From the NCBI RefSeq assembly GCF_004684905.1, contig NZ_SRJC01000001.1, positions 558,001-622,000 on the forward strand: 64,000 nt of DNA, in the 5' to 3' direction. Position numbers and translations under genes: made by a program. The DNA comes from Halobacillus salinus. Lineage in GTDB: Bacteria; Bacillota; Bacilli; Bacillales; Halobacillaceae. The notes under the pieces were generated by a model. That model saw nothing but the letters and a program-made list of their open reading frames with translations. It did no database searches and was not told where the DNA came from. Below, piece by piece: positions 37,095 through 45,602 of the stretch. Position 1 is the first letter of the stretch; every line of letters starts with the position of its first letter.

Positions 37095-38303
37095 ATGAAC
37101 TTTGATCGTATAATGATTCGGTACGGCGAAATGGCATTGAAGGGTAAAAACCGCCGTTCCTTTGAACAGAAACTTCAGCGTAATTTAATAAGAAAATTGA
37201 GGGGTTTCCCAGAGACAAGAATACAAAAGACACGTGATCGTATGTATATATTGTTGAACGGTGAAGATCCACATGCAGTGATGCAGATTTGTCAGAAAGT
37301 GTTCGGTATCCACAGTTTGAGCTTTGCTGTCAAGGTGGAGAAGGAAGAAGAGCTTATCAAACAGGCTGCCTTGCTCGCATTTGAAGATGCAAAGGGAGCG
37401 AGAACGTTCAAGGTTTCCGCTAAACGGACAGATAAAAACTTCCCGATTTCTTCACAGGATTTCAACCCGATTGTAGGTGGGTATATTCTTAAGAACACGG
37501 AAAATGTAACAGTTGATGTGCATAATCCCGATGTTGAAATCAAAATCGAAGTCCGTCAAGATGCGGCATATGTCACAGCTCAGGACCTACCTGGTGCTGG
37601 TGGGCTTCCAGTGGGTACGACAGGTAAATCGATGCTGATGCTTTCAGGCGGAATCGACAGCCCTGTTTCTGGATATTTAACAATGAAGCGCGGTGTGGAA
37701 CTAGAGGCTATCCACTTCCATTCCCCACCTTATACGAGTGATAGAGCAAAACAGAAGGTAATTGACTTAGCAGCTCAGCTGAGTAATTATGGAACGAAAA
37801 TAAAAATTCACGTCATTCCGTTCACAGCTATTCAGCAGAAGATTCATCGTGAAATGCCGGAAGGGTATAGCATGACGATCATGCGTCGAATGATGATGCG
37901 CATTAGTGAACAGCTAGCGGAACGTGAAGGGGTACTTTCTATTACAACTGGTGAGAGCCTAGGTCAAGTGGCCAGCCAAACGATGGAGAGTATGAATACG
38001 ATCAACGAAGTGACGAATTATCCTATCATTCGCCCTCTAGTTGCGATGGATAAATTGGAAATCATCGATATCTCAAGAAAGATTGATACGTATGATATCT
38101 CCATTCGCCCATATGAAGACTGCTGTACTGTCTTCGTTCCGAAAGCGCCTAAGACGAAACCTACTCGAAAGAATGCTAACTACTATGAGTCAAATAGCGA
38201 TTTCTCTCAAGATATTGCCCAGGCAATCGACCAGAGTTATGTGATTGAAGTAGAAGACGGGGAACAAATTCAACAGAAAGATGAATTCAGTGACCTCTTC
38301 TAA
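37095..38303 (+). CDS. thiI: tRNA 4-thiouridine synthetase ThiI
   Basis: 402-residue enzyme that adenylates U8 of tRNA and inserts sulfur. It has an N-terminal ferredoxin-like and THUMP region (about 1-165) and a PP-loop ATPase SGGIDS (184-189). The C-terminal rhodanese domain found in E. coli ThiI is absent, as usual in Bacillus; sulfur comes from the adjacent NifZ. GGGAGG precedes the ATG and overlaps the end of nifZ. Confidence 0.95.
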   Translation: MNFDRIMIRYGEMALKGKNRRSFEQKLQRNLIRKLRGFPETRIQKTRDRMYILLNGEDPHAVMQICQKVFGIHSLSFAVKVEKEEELIKQAALLAFEDAKGARTFKVSAKRTDKNFPISSQDFNPIVGGYILKNTENVTVDVHNPDVEIKIEVRQDAAYVTAQDLPGAGGLPVGTTGKSMLMLSGGIDSPVSGYLTMKRGVELEAIHFHSPPYTSDRAKQKVIDLAAQLSNYGTKIKIHVIPFTAIQQKIHREMPEGYSMTIMRRMMMRISEQLAEREGVLSITTGESLGQVASQTMESMNTINEVTNYPIIRPLVAMDKLEIIDISRKIDTYDISIRPYEDCCTVFVPKAPKTKPTRKNANYYESNSDFSQDIAQAIDQSYVIEVEDGEQIQQKDEFSDLF

Positions 38304-38307
38304 TGAA

Positions 38308-38345
38308 GGGAGCCGTTCCACTTAGTGGAGCGGTTCTTTTCTTTT
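38308..38345 (+). terminator. Terminator of nifZ-thiI
   Basis: Imperfect stem GAGCCGTTCCACT / TGGAGCGGTTC followed by TTTTCTTTTT. Confidence 0.82.
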
Positions 38346-38402
38346 TAATTTTCTCAATATTGTGGTATATGTAATACTAAACATTAGAAAGGGTGCAGGG
38401 AT

Positions 38403-39989
38403 ATGGAACTTTGGTACGGTGGTAAGATTTATACAATGAAAAAGGAAGGAGACTGGGTGGAAGCAGTTGTAACGAATGAGGGTGTCATTACTGCAACGGG
38501 CGATACTCAGGGACTTTACCAAACTTATAAAGAACAGATAGACGAAGAACACGACCTGAAGGGTGCTGTAATGTATCCAGGCTTTACAGACAGTCACCTG
38601 CATATCATTGGTCACGGAGAGCGTTTAATGCGTCTTGATCTTTCCTTTATGAAATCGGCGGAAGAAGTAATTCAAGCTCTGAAGCAGCACGCAGAACAAT
38701 TACCTGCTGGAGAATGGATCATCGGGGATGGCTGGAATGAGAATCAGTGGGAAGATAAACGGATTATACATAAAGATGAATTGGATGAGATATCGACCGA
38801 TCATCCAATGATGCTCACCAGGGTCTGTCGCCATGCCCTGCTAGCTAATTCGAGAGCGATTGAAATGGCAGGTATTACAAAAGATACACCAGACCCACAA
38901 GGTGGAGTGATCGTGAGGGATGATAAGGGAGAGTCGACAGGCTATTTCCACGATCAGGGACAGGAATTGATCAAAGATGCAATGCCTGAAGTTACGCCGC
39001 AATACTTACGTAAAGCGACTGAACTAGCTGTTAATGACATGCATACCTATGGGTTGGTCGGTGGACACAGCGAAGATTTGAACTACTATGGTGGATTCAA
39101 GAAAACGTTGGATGCGTTTACGGATATCATTAATGAGGATCGTTATAAATTCCGCGCCCACCTTCTAGTTCATCACGGAGTAATAGAAGATGTGGACGCC
39201 CATCAGCTTGGATTTAAAAAAGGGACCAAGTATGTGGAGCTTGGTGCACTGAAGATCTTCTCTGACGGTGCCTTAGGAGGGAGAACGGCTTGGCTCTCTG
39301 AGGACTACACAGATGACCCAGGCAATAAGGGAGTGGCCATTCACACAGAAGAGGGCTTGGCATCTTTGATCGGAGAAGCTAGGAAGCGCCAGATGCCGAT
39401 TGCCGTACACGCTATTGGAGACGCGGCTGTGGAAGCGGTAGCTGATGAAATAGCGAATCAACCTCTGGAAACTGGAGAGCGAGATCGCATCATTCATGCG
39501 CAGATTTTACGTCCAGAGCTGATTGAAAAGTTGAAAGATCTCGATGTCGTCTTGGATCTACAACCGACTTTTGTGGCTTCTGACTTCCCGTGGGTTATGG
39601 ATCGTATCGGGAACGTCCGTCTAAAGACTTCTTATTCCTGGAAGACGTTGCTTGATGCTGGAATTATGTGTGCAGGTGGATCGGATGCTCCGATTGAAGA
39701 GATCAATCCGCTTCTTGGTATTCGCGCAGCCGTAGATCGCAGGGCTACTTATGACAATCAGGTCTATCAAACGGAAGAGCGTCTTTCTGTATATGAAGCC
39801 ATTTCTTTATATACAAAAGGTAGTGCCCAGGCCATTAAGAAAGAGGACACCCAAGGGATAATTGAGGAGAACTACGTCGCAGATTTCACCGTGCTGGACC
39901 GAGACTTATTTGCTCTCAAACCACATGAGCTTGCAGATGCGACGGTAACAATGACCGTCGTGGACGGAGATGTTGTGTATCAACGGTAA
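38403..39989 (+). CDS. Amidohydrolase family protein, YtcJ-like
   Basis: 528-residue metal-dependent hydrolase of the YtcJ-type amidohydrolase_3 family. Metal-binding motifs are DSHLHIIGHG (about 62-71), HAIGDAAVEA (metal His) and GGSDAPIEEINPLLG (catalytic Asp). The substrate is unknown; relatives act on N-acyl or cyclic amides. The protein has no signal peptide and is probably cytosolic. It stands alone between two terminators. Confidence 0.87.
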   Translation: MELWYGGKIYTMKKEGDWVEAVVTNEGVITATGDTQGLYQTYKEQIDEEHDLKGAVMYPGFTDSHLHIIGHGERLMRLDLSFMKSAEEVIQALKQHAEQLPAGEWIIGDGWNENQWEDKRIIHKDELDEISTDHPMMLTRVCRHALLANSRAIEMAGITKDTPDPQGGVIVRDDKGESTGYFHDQGQELIKDAMPEVTPQYLRKATELAVNDMHTYGLVGGHSEDLNYYGGFKKTLDAFTDIINEDRYKFRAHLLVHHGVIEDVDAHQLGFKKGTKYVELGALKIFSDGALGGRTAWLSEDYTDDPGNKGVAIHTEEGLASLIGEARKRQMPIAVHAIGDAAVEAVADEIANQPLETGERDRIIHAQILRPELIEKLKDLDVVLDLQPTFVASDFPWVMDRIGNVRLKTSYSWKTLLDAGIMCAGGSDAPIEEINPLLGIRAAVDRRATYDNQVYQTEERLSVYEAISLYTKGSAQAIKKEDTQGIIEENYVADFTVLDRDLFALKPHELADATVTMTVVDGDVVYQR

Positions 39990-39990
39990 A

Positions 39991-40029
39991 AAAAAGCGTC
40001 CTAGCCCAAGGCTAGGACGCTCTCTTTTT
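39991..40029. terminator. Bidirectional terminator between the amidohydrolase gene and nadK
   Basis: 12-base-pair perfect stem AGCGTCCTAGCC / GGCTAGGACGCT with CAA loop and flanking A and T runs. It overlaps the nadK stop codon. Confidence 0.93.
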
Positions 40030-40831
40030 ATAAAAATGTACGTTTGACGCGGTCCCAATACGTATTGTGCTTCATTTTGACGGTTTTGATGACATCATCA
40101 CTTAGTTTGATGGTCAAGTCCTGGATGTTACGGATGGAGAAGGCCTCGTTATCCATGCCAATAACTGGGTAATCGTTGCCGTCTTGGCGAACATCAAGCT
40201 TGAGCGTTCGTTCCCCGCTCAAGATAAAAGAGGAGCCTAATGTACGGTAGCGGTTGTTGTTCAACGAGGCTAGTTCACTCACTTGGAAGCAAGGTAGCTT
40301 CGGGTCGACTACGGCTCCTTTAGTAGACTTATTGTATCCTGTACTTCCCGTAGGTGTTGCAATGACAAGGCCGTCCCCTCTGAATGTTTCGAAGTGCAAG
40401 TCATCAATGTGAACATCGACAACGATCGATTTGATTAAAGTGGAACGGACGCTGCACTCATTCAGACATTTAAAAGTAGATTCTCCGTTGACGGTAGCTT
40501 CGATGATCGGGAAGCGTCGCACTTCCACTTCCGCGTTCTTCATTGCATAGATCATTTCTTCGTGATCATCAATGTTGAAGTCGCAGTATAATCCAGCTTC
40601 GTTATGGCTTCTGATGCCTACATATAGACAATCCTGTCTGAATCCCGTTTTTCTTACTGCTTGTAAGAAAGTTCCGTCACCCCCGATAGCCAAAATGATA
40701 TTGGCTTCTTCCGGATTTTCTGTTAGGTGGAAATCATTGTCTTGTGCTAATTGGAACAACTCTTTCACTTTCTCGTCCAGCTCTTGACTTGGATGGTAAT
40801 AGAAATAAAGGTTTCTGCGTTGATCGGACAC
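40028..40831 (-). CDS. nadK: NAD kinase
   Basis: 267-residue cytosolic kinase that makes NADP from NAD. The GGDGT motif occurs as AIGGDGTFLQAVRK (about 48-61), and TPTGSTGYNKSTKG is the second diagnostic stretch. A GTG start with AGGAGG seven bases upstream gives 267 residues, the length of B. subtilis NadK2 (YtdI), to which this locus corresponds. Confidence 0.94.
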   Translation of the reverse strand: MSDQRRNLYFYYHPSQELDEKVKELFQLAQDNDFHLTENPEEANIILAIGGDGTFLQAVRKTGFRQDCLYVGIRSHNEAGLYCDFNIDDHEEMIYAMKNAEVEVRRFPIIEATVNGESTFKCLNECSVRSTLIKSIVVDVHIDDLHFETFRGDGLVIATPTGSTGYNKSTKGAVVDPKLPCFQVSELASLNNNRYRTLGSSFILSGERTLKLDVRQDGNDYPVIGMDNEAFSIRNIQDLTIKLSDDVIKTVKMKHNTYWDRVKRTFL

Positions 40832-41057
40832 TATGAATCCTCCTTTATGTAGTAGCTGTAGCTATTTTATCACGTTCGTTATGAAACCGCACTCAATATT
40901 CATACAAGTTTGTCAATTGCGTCGTTGTTGAATCCCATTGGATTATTCGATATGGTTACAATAGAAGAATGAAGAACGCAACACACTGAAGGCGCATTTT
41001 GTTGAAGAACAGATGCGTCGATTTCTTTTGAAAAATTAAGTTTGAAGGAGAATGACG

Positions 41058-42044
41058 ATGAAACAAGAAAACGTCGAACAACTCTTCCAATGGATCGATG
41101 ATACCGCAACGGACGTGTCTCATGACATGAATATTACCTATCTAGAGGCCATTGCTGAAACATTAGATGTCTTGTTCAATGGACATCCTTTTGACGATAT
41201 GGACAAGAACCTCCAGACCAAATTGAACAACGAGCTGACCAAAATCTCTAAAGATGATTATCAGAAAGAAGAAATCAGAAAAGCGGTGCAGCTGACCATC
41301 CTTAAAGGGATGAAAGGTGCCACTCAGCAACAACACCTGATCACTCCTGATTCCGTGGCCATGTTCATGGGCTATTTAGCATCCAAGCTCTTCGAAGGGA
41401 GAGAACAGCTTAAACTGTTTGATTTAGCATCAGGGTCGGGTAACTTATTAACATCTATCATGAACCAGCTGGAAATGCCGCTTACAGCATATGCAAGTGA
41501 GGTGGACCCAACGTTGATCCAGCTAGCTGTAACGAACGCTAATCTACAGAAGAACCATATCGAATTCTTCCATCAGGATAGTCTTCGCCCGTTCTTAATG
41601 GAGCCGGTCGATCTCGTCCTAGCTGACTTACCAGTTGGGTATTATCCTGACGAAGCGACTGCATCTAAGTATGAATTGAAAGCAGAAGAGGGCATGTCCT
41701 ATGCTCACCACTTGTTCATTGAGCAAGGATTAAGTTATACAGAAGAAGGTGGGTATTTGATGTTTATCGTGCCTAACTTCCTGTTTGAAAGTGAGCAATC
41801 CAAGCAGTTGAATGCGTTCTTAAGAGAACACGCTCATATTGTTGGCATGCTGCAATTATCTGATTCATTGTTCAAAAATGAAAAACATGGTAAGAGCATT
41901 TTGATATTGCAGAAGAAAGGCGGAAATACGAAGCCACCGAAGCAAGCTCTCTTAGTCCAGCTTCCTTCTTTCAAGAACCCGGAAGCTATGGCAGATATAC
42001 TCGCTCAGATGAACCAATGGTTCGATCAGTATAAGGCGAGATAA
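41058..42044 (+). CDS. ytxK: YtxK, class I SAM-dependent methyltransferase-like protein
   Basis: 328-residue protein resembling the N6-adenine DNA methyltransferase core of type I restriction systems. The SAM loop is FDLASGSGNLL (about 120-130). The catalytic NPPY position reads ADLPVGYYP, so the usual Asn-Pro-Pro-Tyr is replaced by Asp-Leu-Pro-Val; the target may not be DNA. No restriction or specificity subunit is nearby. The ATG at 41058 is seven bases from GGAG; another ATG six bases earlier is too close. It precedes ackA, as in B. subtilis. The 226-base gap upstream holds TACAAT near 40955 but no convincing full promoter. Confidence 0.88.
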   Translation: MKQENVEQLFQWIDDTATDVSHDMNITYLEAIAETLDVLFNGHPFDDMDKNLQTKLNNELTKISKDDYQKEEIRKAVQLTILKGMKGATQQQHLITPDSVAMFMGYLASKLFEGREQLKLFDLASGSGNLLTSIMNQLEMPLTAYASEVDPTLIQLAVTNANLQKNHIEFFHQDSLRPFLMEPVDLVLADLPVGYYPDEATASKYELKAEEGMSYAHHLFIEQGLSYTEEGGYLMFIVPNFLFESEQSKQLNAFLREHAHIVGMLQLSDSLFKNEKHGKSILILQKKGGNTKPPKQALLVQLPSFKNPEAMADILAQMNQWFDQYKAR

Positions 42045-42069
42045 TTGTGTGAAAATAGAGAATATAAGA

Positions 42070-42083
42070 AGTAAACGTTATCA
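42070..42083 (+). promoter_or_regulatory. cre site (CcpA operator) upstream of ackA
   Basis: AGTAAACGTTATCA matches cre consensus TGWAANCGNTNWCA at all defined positions but the first. Its centre is about 55 bases before the predicted transcription start, the activating position known for ackA in B. subtilis. Confidence 0.82.
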
Positions 42084-42096
42084 TGTTCTTTCCGCC

Positions 42097-42125
42097 TTGA
42101 AATCGCATGAAACGGGTGATTAAAT
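42097..42125 (+). promoter_or_regulatory. Predicted sigma-A promoter of ackA
   Basis: TTGAAA (42097-42102), 17-base spacer, TTAAAT (42120-42125). Confidence 0.7.
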
Positions 42126-42172
42126 AGTAGTGGTAGAAACAAACGAACCTAATTTTAAGGGGATGAGCAACG

Positions 42173-43363
42173 TTGAGTAATAAAATTCTAGCTATAAATG
42201 CAGGTAGTTCCTCACTGAAGTTTCAGTTGATCGAAATGCCAGAGGAAACAGTCATTACAAAAGGCCTCGTTGAACGAATTGGTCTAGATGACGCCGTTTT
42301 TACAATCGAAGTGAACGATGAAAAAGACAAAACGGTTACAGATATTCCAGATCACGGTAAAGCAGTGACAATGCTGTTAGACAAGCTTACAGCTAACGGA
42401 ATCATCGAATCCTTAGATGAGATCAATGGAGTAGGACACCGTGTCGTACACGGAGGGGAACGCTTCAGCGAATCTGTTCTTATTACAGATGAAGTTATTC
42501 AGGAGATCGAAGAAGTATCTGATCTTGCGCCTCTTCACAACCCGGCTAACTTAACGGGAATCAATGCATTCCGTGAAGTGCTGCCAAACGTCCCTCACGT
42601 AGCGGTGTTTGATACAGCATTCCACCAAACGATGCCTGAACAGTCCTACCTATACAGCCTGCCTTACGAATACTACGAAAACTACGGAATTCGTAAGTAT
42701 GGTTTCCATGGTACTTCTCACAAGTACGTTTCAGAACGTGCAGCAGAAATGCTTGGACGTCCTGTTGAGCAGCTTCGTCTACTATCTTGCCACCTAGGTA
42801 ACGGTGCAAGTATCGCTGCAATCGAAGGTGGCAAATCCATTGATACTTCCATGGGCTTCACACCTCTTGCTGGTGTAACAATGGGAACTCGTTCTGGTAA
42901 CATCGACCCTGCCCTTATTCCATTCATTATGGAGAAGACAGGCAAGACAGCTAACGAAGTGATGAATGTCTTGAACAAAGAGAGTGGTATGCTTGCCCTT
43001 TCTGGATTCTCAAGTGACCTTCGTGACATCGAAGAGTCTGCTAAAAACGGAGATGAGCGTGCAGAGCTAGCACTTGAGGTGTTTGCCGCACGAATCCACA
43101 AGTATATCGGTTCTTATGCATCTCGTATGCACGGAATTGATGGAATCATCTTCACAGCAGGTGTTGGGGAAAACAGTACGTCCATCCGTGAACGTGTCTT
43201 GAAAGGCCTTGAGTTCATGGGCGTTTATTGGGATCCATCTCTTAACCAAGTTCGTGGGAAAGAAGCATTTGTCAACTACCCACACTCTCCAGTTAAAGTT
43301 ATGATCATTCCAACTAACGAAGAAGTCATGATTGCACGTGATACAGTCGAAAAAGGACTATAA
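42173..43363 (+). CDS. ackA: Acetate kinase
   Basis: 396-residue ASKHA-fold kinase converting acetyl phosphate plus ADP to acetate plus ATP in overflow metabolism. Motifs are [14 protein letters not shown] (4-17), [28 protein letters not shown] and FTAGVGENS. The TTG start, with AAGGGG about ten bases upstream, gives [13 protein letters not shown], the usual N-terminus. A cre and promoter upstream indicate CcpA activation; in B. subtilis this is the classic activated gene. Confidence 0.97.
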   Translation: MSNKILAINAGSSSLKFQLIEMPEETVITKGLVERIGLDDAVFTIEVNDEKDKTVTDIPDHGKAVTMLLDKLTANGIIESLDEINGVGHRVVHGGERFSESVLITDEVIQEIEEVSDLAPLHNPANLTGINAFREVLPNVPHVAVFDTAFHQTMPEQSYLYSLPYEYYENYGIRKYGFHGTSHKYVSERAAEMLGRPVEQLRLLSCHLGNGASIAAIEGGKSIDTSMGFTPLAGVTMGTRSGNIDPALIPFIMEKTGKTANEVMNVLNKESGMLALSGFSSDLRDIEESAKNGDERAELALEVFAARIHKYIGSYASRMHGIDGIIFTAGVGENSTSIRERVLKGLEFMGVYWDPSLNQVRGKEAFVNYPHSPVKVMIIPTNEEVMIARDTVEKGL

Positions 43364-43377
43364 GAGCTTTTTTATAA

Positions 43378-43418
43378 AAGTGGTTTCCTGCTGAAAATAG
43401 TAGGGAACCACTTTTTTT
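43378..43418 (+). terminator. Terminator of ackA
   Basis: Stem AAAGTGGTTTCC / GGGAACCACTTT (one G-T pair) and seven T. Confidence 0.88.
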
Positions 43419-43434
43419 GTAGATAACAGGTGGC

Positions 43435-43464
43435 TTGCTCTTTTGTTTTAAGTAGGGATACAAT
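43435..43464 (+). promoter_or_regulatory. Predicted sigma-A promoter of the EcsC-family gene and moaB
   Basis: TTGCTC (43435-43440), 18-base spacer, TACAAT (43459-43464). Confidence 0.6.
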
Positions 43465-43497
43465 ATAGAAAAGGATAATGGGTAGGAGGTCATTGCA

Positions 43498-44328
43498 ATG
43501 TCTCGAGAACGTATCACCCAGGATGTTAAGAAGTGGTTGGACCAATATCATTATTATGAACCGAATGACTTTGAAAAGATCTATGATGATTGGTTGATTC
43601 AGAATTTTGACCGCATGGATCACGGGATAAGGGAAAAAATGTTCTCTAAGCTGGATGATTGGTTTTTTCACACACACGCTTTTTTACAGGGTACCTCTTT
43701 TCAGAATGATGCTAGAGCAAGAATCTTGACTGTAGGTCGTGCTATTTCAGGGGACATTCATAATATTGAAGACATGAAGCATGCTCTGACAATTGACCAA
43801 TTAACCTACATAGCAGAACAGCATAAGGCGAGAGGAAGGTTGTATTCTTTCACACAAGGCGGATTGACGGGCACAGGAGGGTGGTTGCTGCTGGGGCTCG
43901 ATTTTCCATTAATGATGGTGATGAACATTCGGGCTGTCCAGTTGATTGGATTGACATTCGGTCACGAGATGAATCATCCATATGAGATGATGATTTCATT
44001 GAAGGTATTTCATGCTGCAACGCTTCCGAAAAGGCTACAAGCGGAAGCATGGCGTGAGTTAGTTAAAGAAATTCAGGATAAAGAGCATCCGTACATTTAC
44101 GGTGGGGACGATCGACTGACGAATGAACAATGGTTAGAACAGCCGATGAAACAGGCATTTAAGTCTCTCTTCATAGTGATGTTCCGCAAAAAACTGGTTC
44201 AAGGTCTGCCTTTTATTAGTATTGCGATCGGAGCCTATTCCAACTACCACCTGACACGAAAAGTAACAGACTTTGCATTGAGGTTTTATCAATATAGACA
44301 TTTACAATGGACGAAAGGGGAAACTTGA
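43498..44328 (+). CDS. EcsC family protein
   Basis: 276-residue protein of the EcsC family (Pfam EcsC), named after the third gene of the B. subtilis ecs operon; biochemical role unknown. A hydrophobic Gly-rich stretch, GLTGTGGWLLLGLDFPLMMV (about residues 122-141), is the family core and may dip into the membrane; another lies near 235-250. GTAGGAGG precedes the ATG. Its stop shares one base with the moaB start (TGATG), so the two are translationally coupled. Confidence 0.85.
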   Translation: MSRERITQDVKKWLDQYHYYEPNDFEKIYDDWLIQNFDRMDHGIREKMFSKLDDWFFHTHAFLQGTSFQNDARARILTVGRAISGDIHNIEDMKHALTIDQLTYIAEQHKARGRLYSFTQGGLTGTGGWLLLGLDFPLMMVMNIRAVQLIGLTFGHEMNHPYEMMISLKVFHAATLPKRLQAEAWRELVKEIQDKEHPYIYGGDDRLTNEQWLEQPMKQAFKSLFIVMFRKKLVQGLPFISIAIGAYSNYHLTRKVTDFALRFYQYRHLQWTKGET

Positions 44329-44840
44329 TGGCTGTAGAGGACCACAAAAAACATGCTCCTGCAAGAGTCCGGTGCATGGTGGTGACAATTAGTGATACTA
44401 GAACAGAAGAAACAGATAAGAGCGGCAAACTCATGATGGACTTGGCAGAAGCGCAAGGACACCAGATTGTCGATTACCGAATCGTCAAAGATGAGTTTTC
44501 AGCGATAACAGAAGCCGTTCAGAGTGGAGTACAAAGTCAAGATGTGGACGTGATTTTGACAAATGGGGGCACGGGGATAGCTAAAAGGGATGTGACAATC
44601 GAGGCAGTTCAGTCATTGATTGACAAAGAAATTCCCGGGTTCGGGGAACTATTCAGGATGCTTAGCTATACAGAAGATATCGGCTCTACAGCGCTTCTAT
44701 CAAGAGCAGTGGCAGGTGCAAAGGGGAATAAGGCAGTCTTCTCCACGCCAGGCTCAAGTGGTGCCGTTCGACTGGCAATGGGAAAATTGATTGTACCGGA
44801 ACTCGCTCACGTCGTAAGGGAACTGAATAAAGACAGCTGA
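44328..44840 (+). CDS. moaB: Molybdenum cofactor biosynthesis protein MoaB
   Basis: 170-residue MogA/MoaB-family protein that binds or adenylates molybdopterin. Motifs are TISDTRTEETDKSG (about 21-34), LTNGGTGIAKRDVTIEA and FSTPGSSGAVRLAM. The ATG at 44328 overlaps the stop of the EcsC-family gene as TGATG, with AAAGGGG upstream; longer in-frame codons inside the preceding gene are less likely. No other molybdopterin gene is in the window. A terminator follows. Confidence 0.92.
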   Translation: MAVEDHKKHAPARVRCMVVTISDTRTEETDKSGKLMMDLAEAQGHQIVDYRIVKDEFSAITEAVQSGVQSQDVDVILTNGGTGIAKRDVTIEAVQSLIDKEIPGFGELFRMLSYTEDIGSTALLSRAVAGAKGNKAVFSTPGSSGAVRLAMGKLIVPELAHVVRELNKDS

Positions 44841-44844
44841 TAAA

Positions 44845-44881
44845 CAAAAACGAGACGACCATTCGGCCGTCTCGTTTTGTT
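44845..44881. terminator. Bidirectional terminator between moaB and the universal stress protein gene
   Basis: Stem built on ACGAGACGACC / GGCCGTCTCGT around ATTC, flanked by AAACAAAA and TTTTGTTT. Confidence 0.9.
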
Positions 44882-45339
44882 TACGCTTCGTCTTCTACTC
44901 GGTCAGGTCTGACTACCAATACGTCGCATGTTGCATAGCGGGTGATGTGCTCGGAAACACTACCGATGAAAAAGCGTTCCATCGTGCTTAATCCAGTTGC
45001 TCCGCAAATGATCAAATCCGCTTTATACTTAGGGGCTACTTCTTTGGCGATCTTCACTTTAGGGGAACCGTACTCGATATCAATCACAACATCTTTGATA
45101 CCCGCTTCTTCCGCTTTCTTCTGATAATCATTCAGTAACTCCGTTGCATACTTCTCCGCACGGATAGCGAGAGAACGGTCATACGCTTCCACCGTTGCAA
45201 ATGCTCTAGTATCAACAACATGAGACAATATCAACTTAGCTTCGTTACGGTTAGCAATATCGATGGCTTTGTTAAAGGCAACCTCTGCCGTTTCAGATCC
45301 GTCCACAGCCACCACAATATCTTTGTATTCAAATGTCAT
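44881..45339 (-). CDS. Universal stress protein (UspA family)
   Basis: 152-residue nucleotide-binding stress protein. The N-terminal strand IVVAVDGSETAEVA and the ATP motif GATGLSTMERFFIGSVSEH (G-x2-G-x9-G-S) are complete, so this is likely an ATP-binding Usp. AGGAAGGGGG lies before ATG. It is a single-gene unit. No sigma-B-type promoter was visible; an extended -10 promoter is. Confidence 0.94.
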   Translation of the reverse strand: MTFEYKDIVVAVDGSETAEVAFNKAIDIANRNEAKLILSHVVDTRAFATVEAYDRSLAIRAEKYATELLNDYQKKAEEAGIKDVVIDIEYGSPKVKIAKEVAPKYKADLIICGATGLSTMERFFIGSVSEHITRYATCDVLVVRPDRVEDEA

Positions 45340-45367
45340 TTAAGATTCCCCCTTCCTTGTTAGTATT

Positions 45368-45373
45368 ATTATA
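45368..45373 (-). promoter_or_regulatory. Extended -10 promoter of the universal stress protein gene
   Basis: On the minus strand TGGTATAAT (extended TGn plus perfect TATAAT), about 30 bases before the start codon. Confidence 0.65.
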
Positions 45374-45442
45374 CCACGTCATTTTTTGAGTAATGCGAAT
45401 AATTCGAACTAATTTGTGAAAAGTAGTGAGGGGGTGATGAAA

Positions 45443-45562
45443 ATGGCTGAGAAAAAACTGAAAAATCCTATCGAACAAGAGATGGAACAAGAACAGCAGC
45501 TGATGAATGCTTTGAATGAGAGTTATCAGTCAGGTGCTGCCACGGAAAGAGAAAAACATTAA
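45443..45562 (+). CDS. 39-residue acidic hypothetical protein
   Basis: Short frame beginning MAEKKLKNPIEQEM and ending REKH, rich in Glu and Gln and predicted helical, with no membrane segment. A strong GAGGGGGTGA site is five bases from the ATG at 45443; an ATG at 45437 overlaps it. The gene is divergent from the universal stress protein gene, and a hairpin follows its stop. I do not recognise it; the well-formed ribosome binding site is the main support. Confidence 0.6.
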   Translation: MAEKKLKNPIEQEMEQEQQLMNALNESYQSGAATEREKH

Positions 45563-45596
45563 AAAAAACCTCCCTTCCGAATTTGATGGGAGGTTT
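45561..45596 (-). terminator. Terminator of the NCS1 permease gene
   Basis: Stem AAACCTCCC / GGGAGGTTT with 13-base loop; an A run on the plus strand gives eight T on the minus strand. It may also stop the 39-codon gene. Confidence 0.82.
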
Positions 45597-45602
45597 CTAT
45601 AT

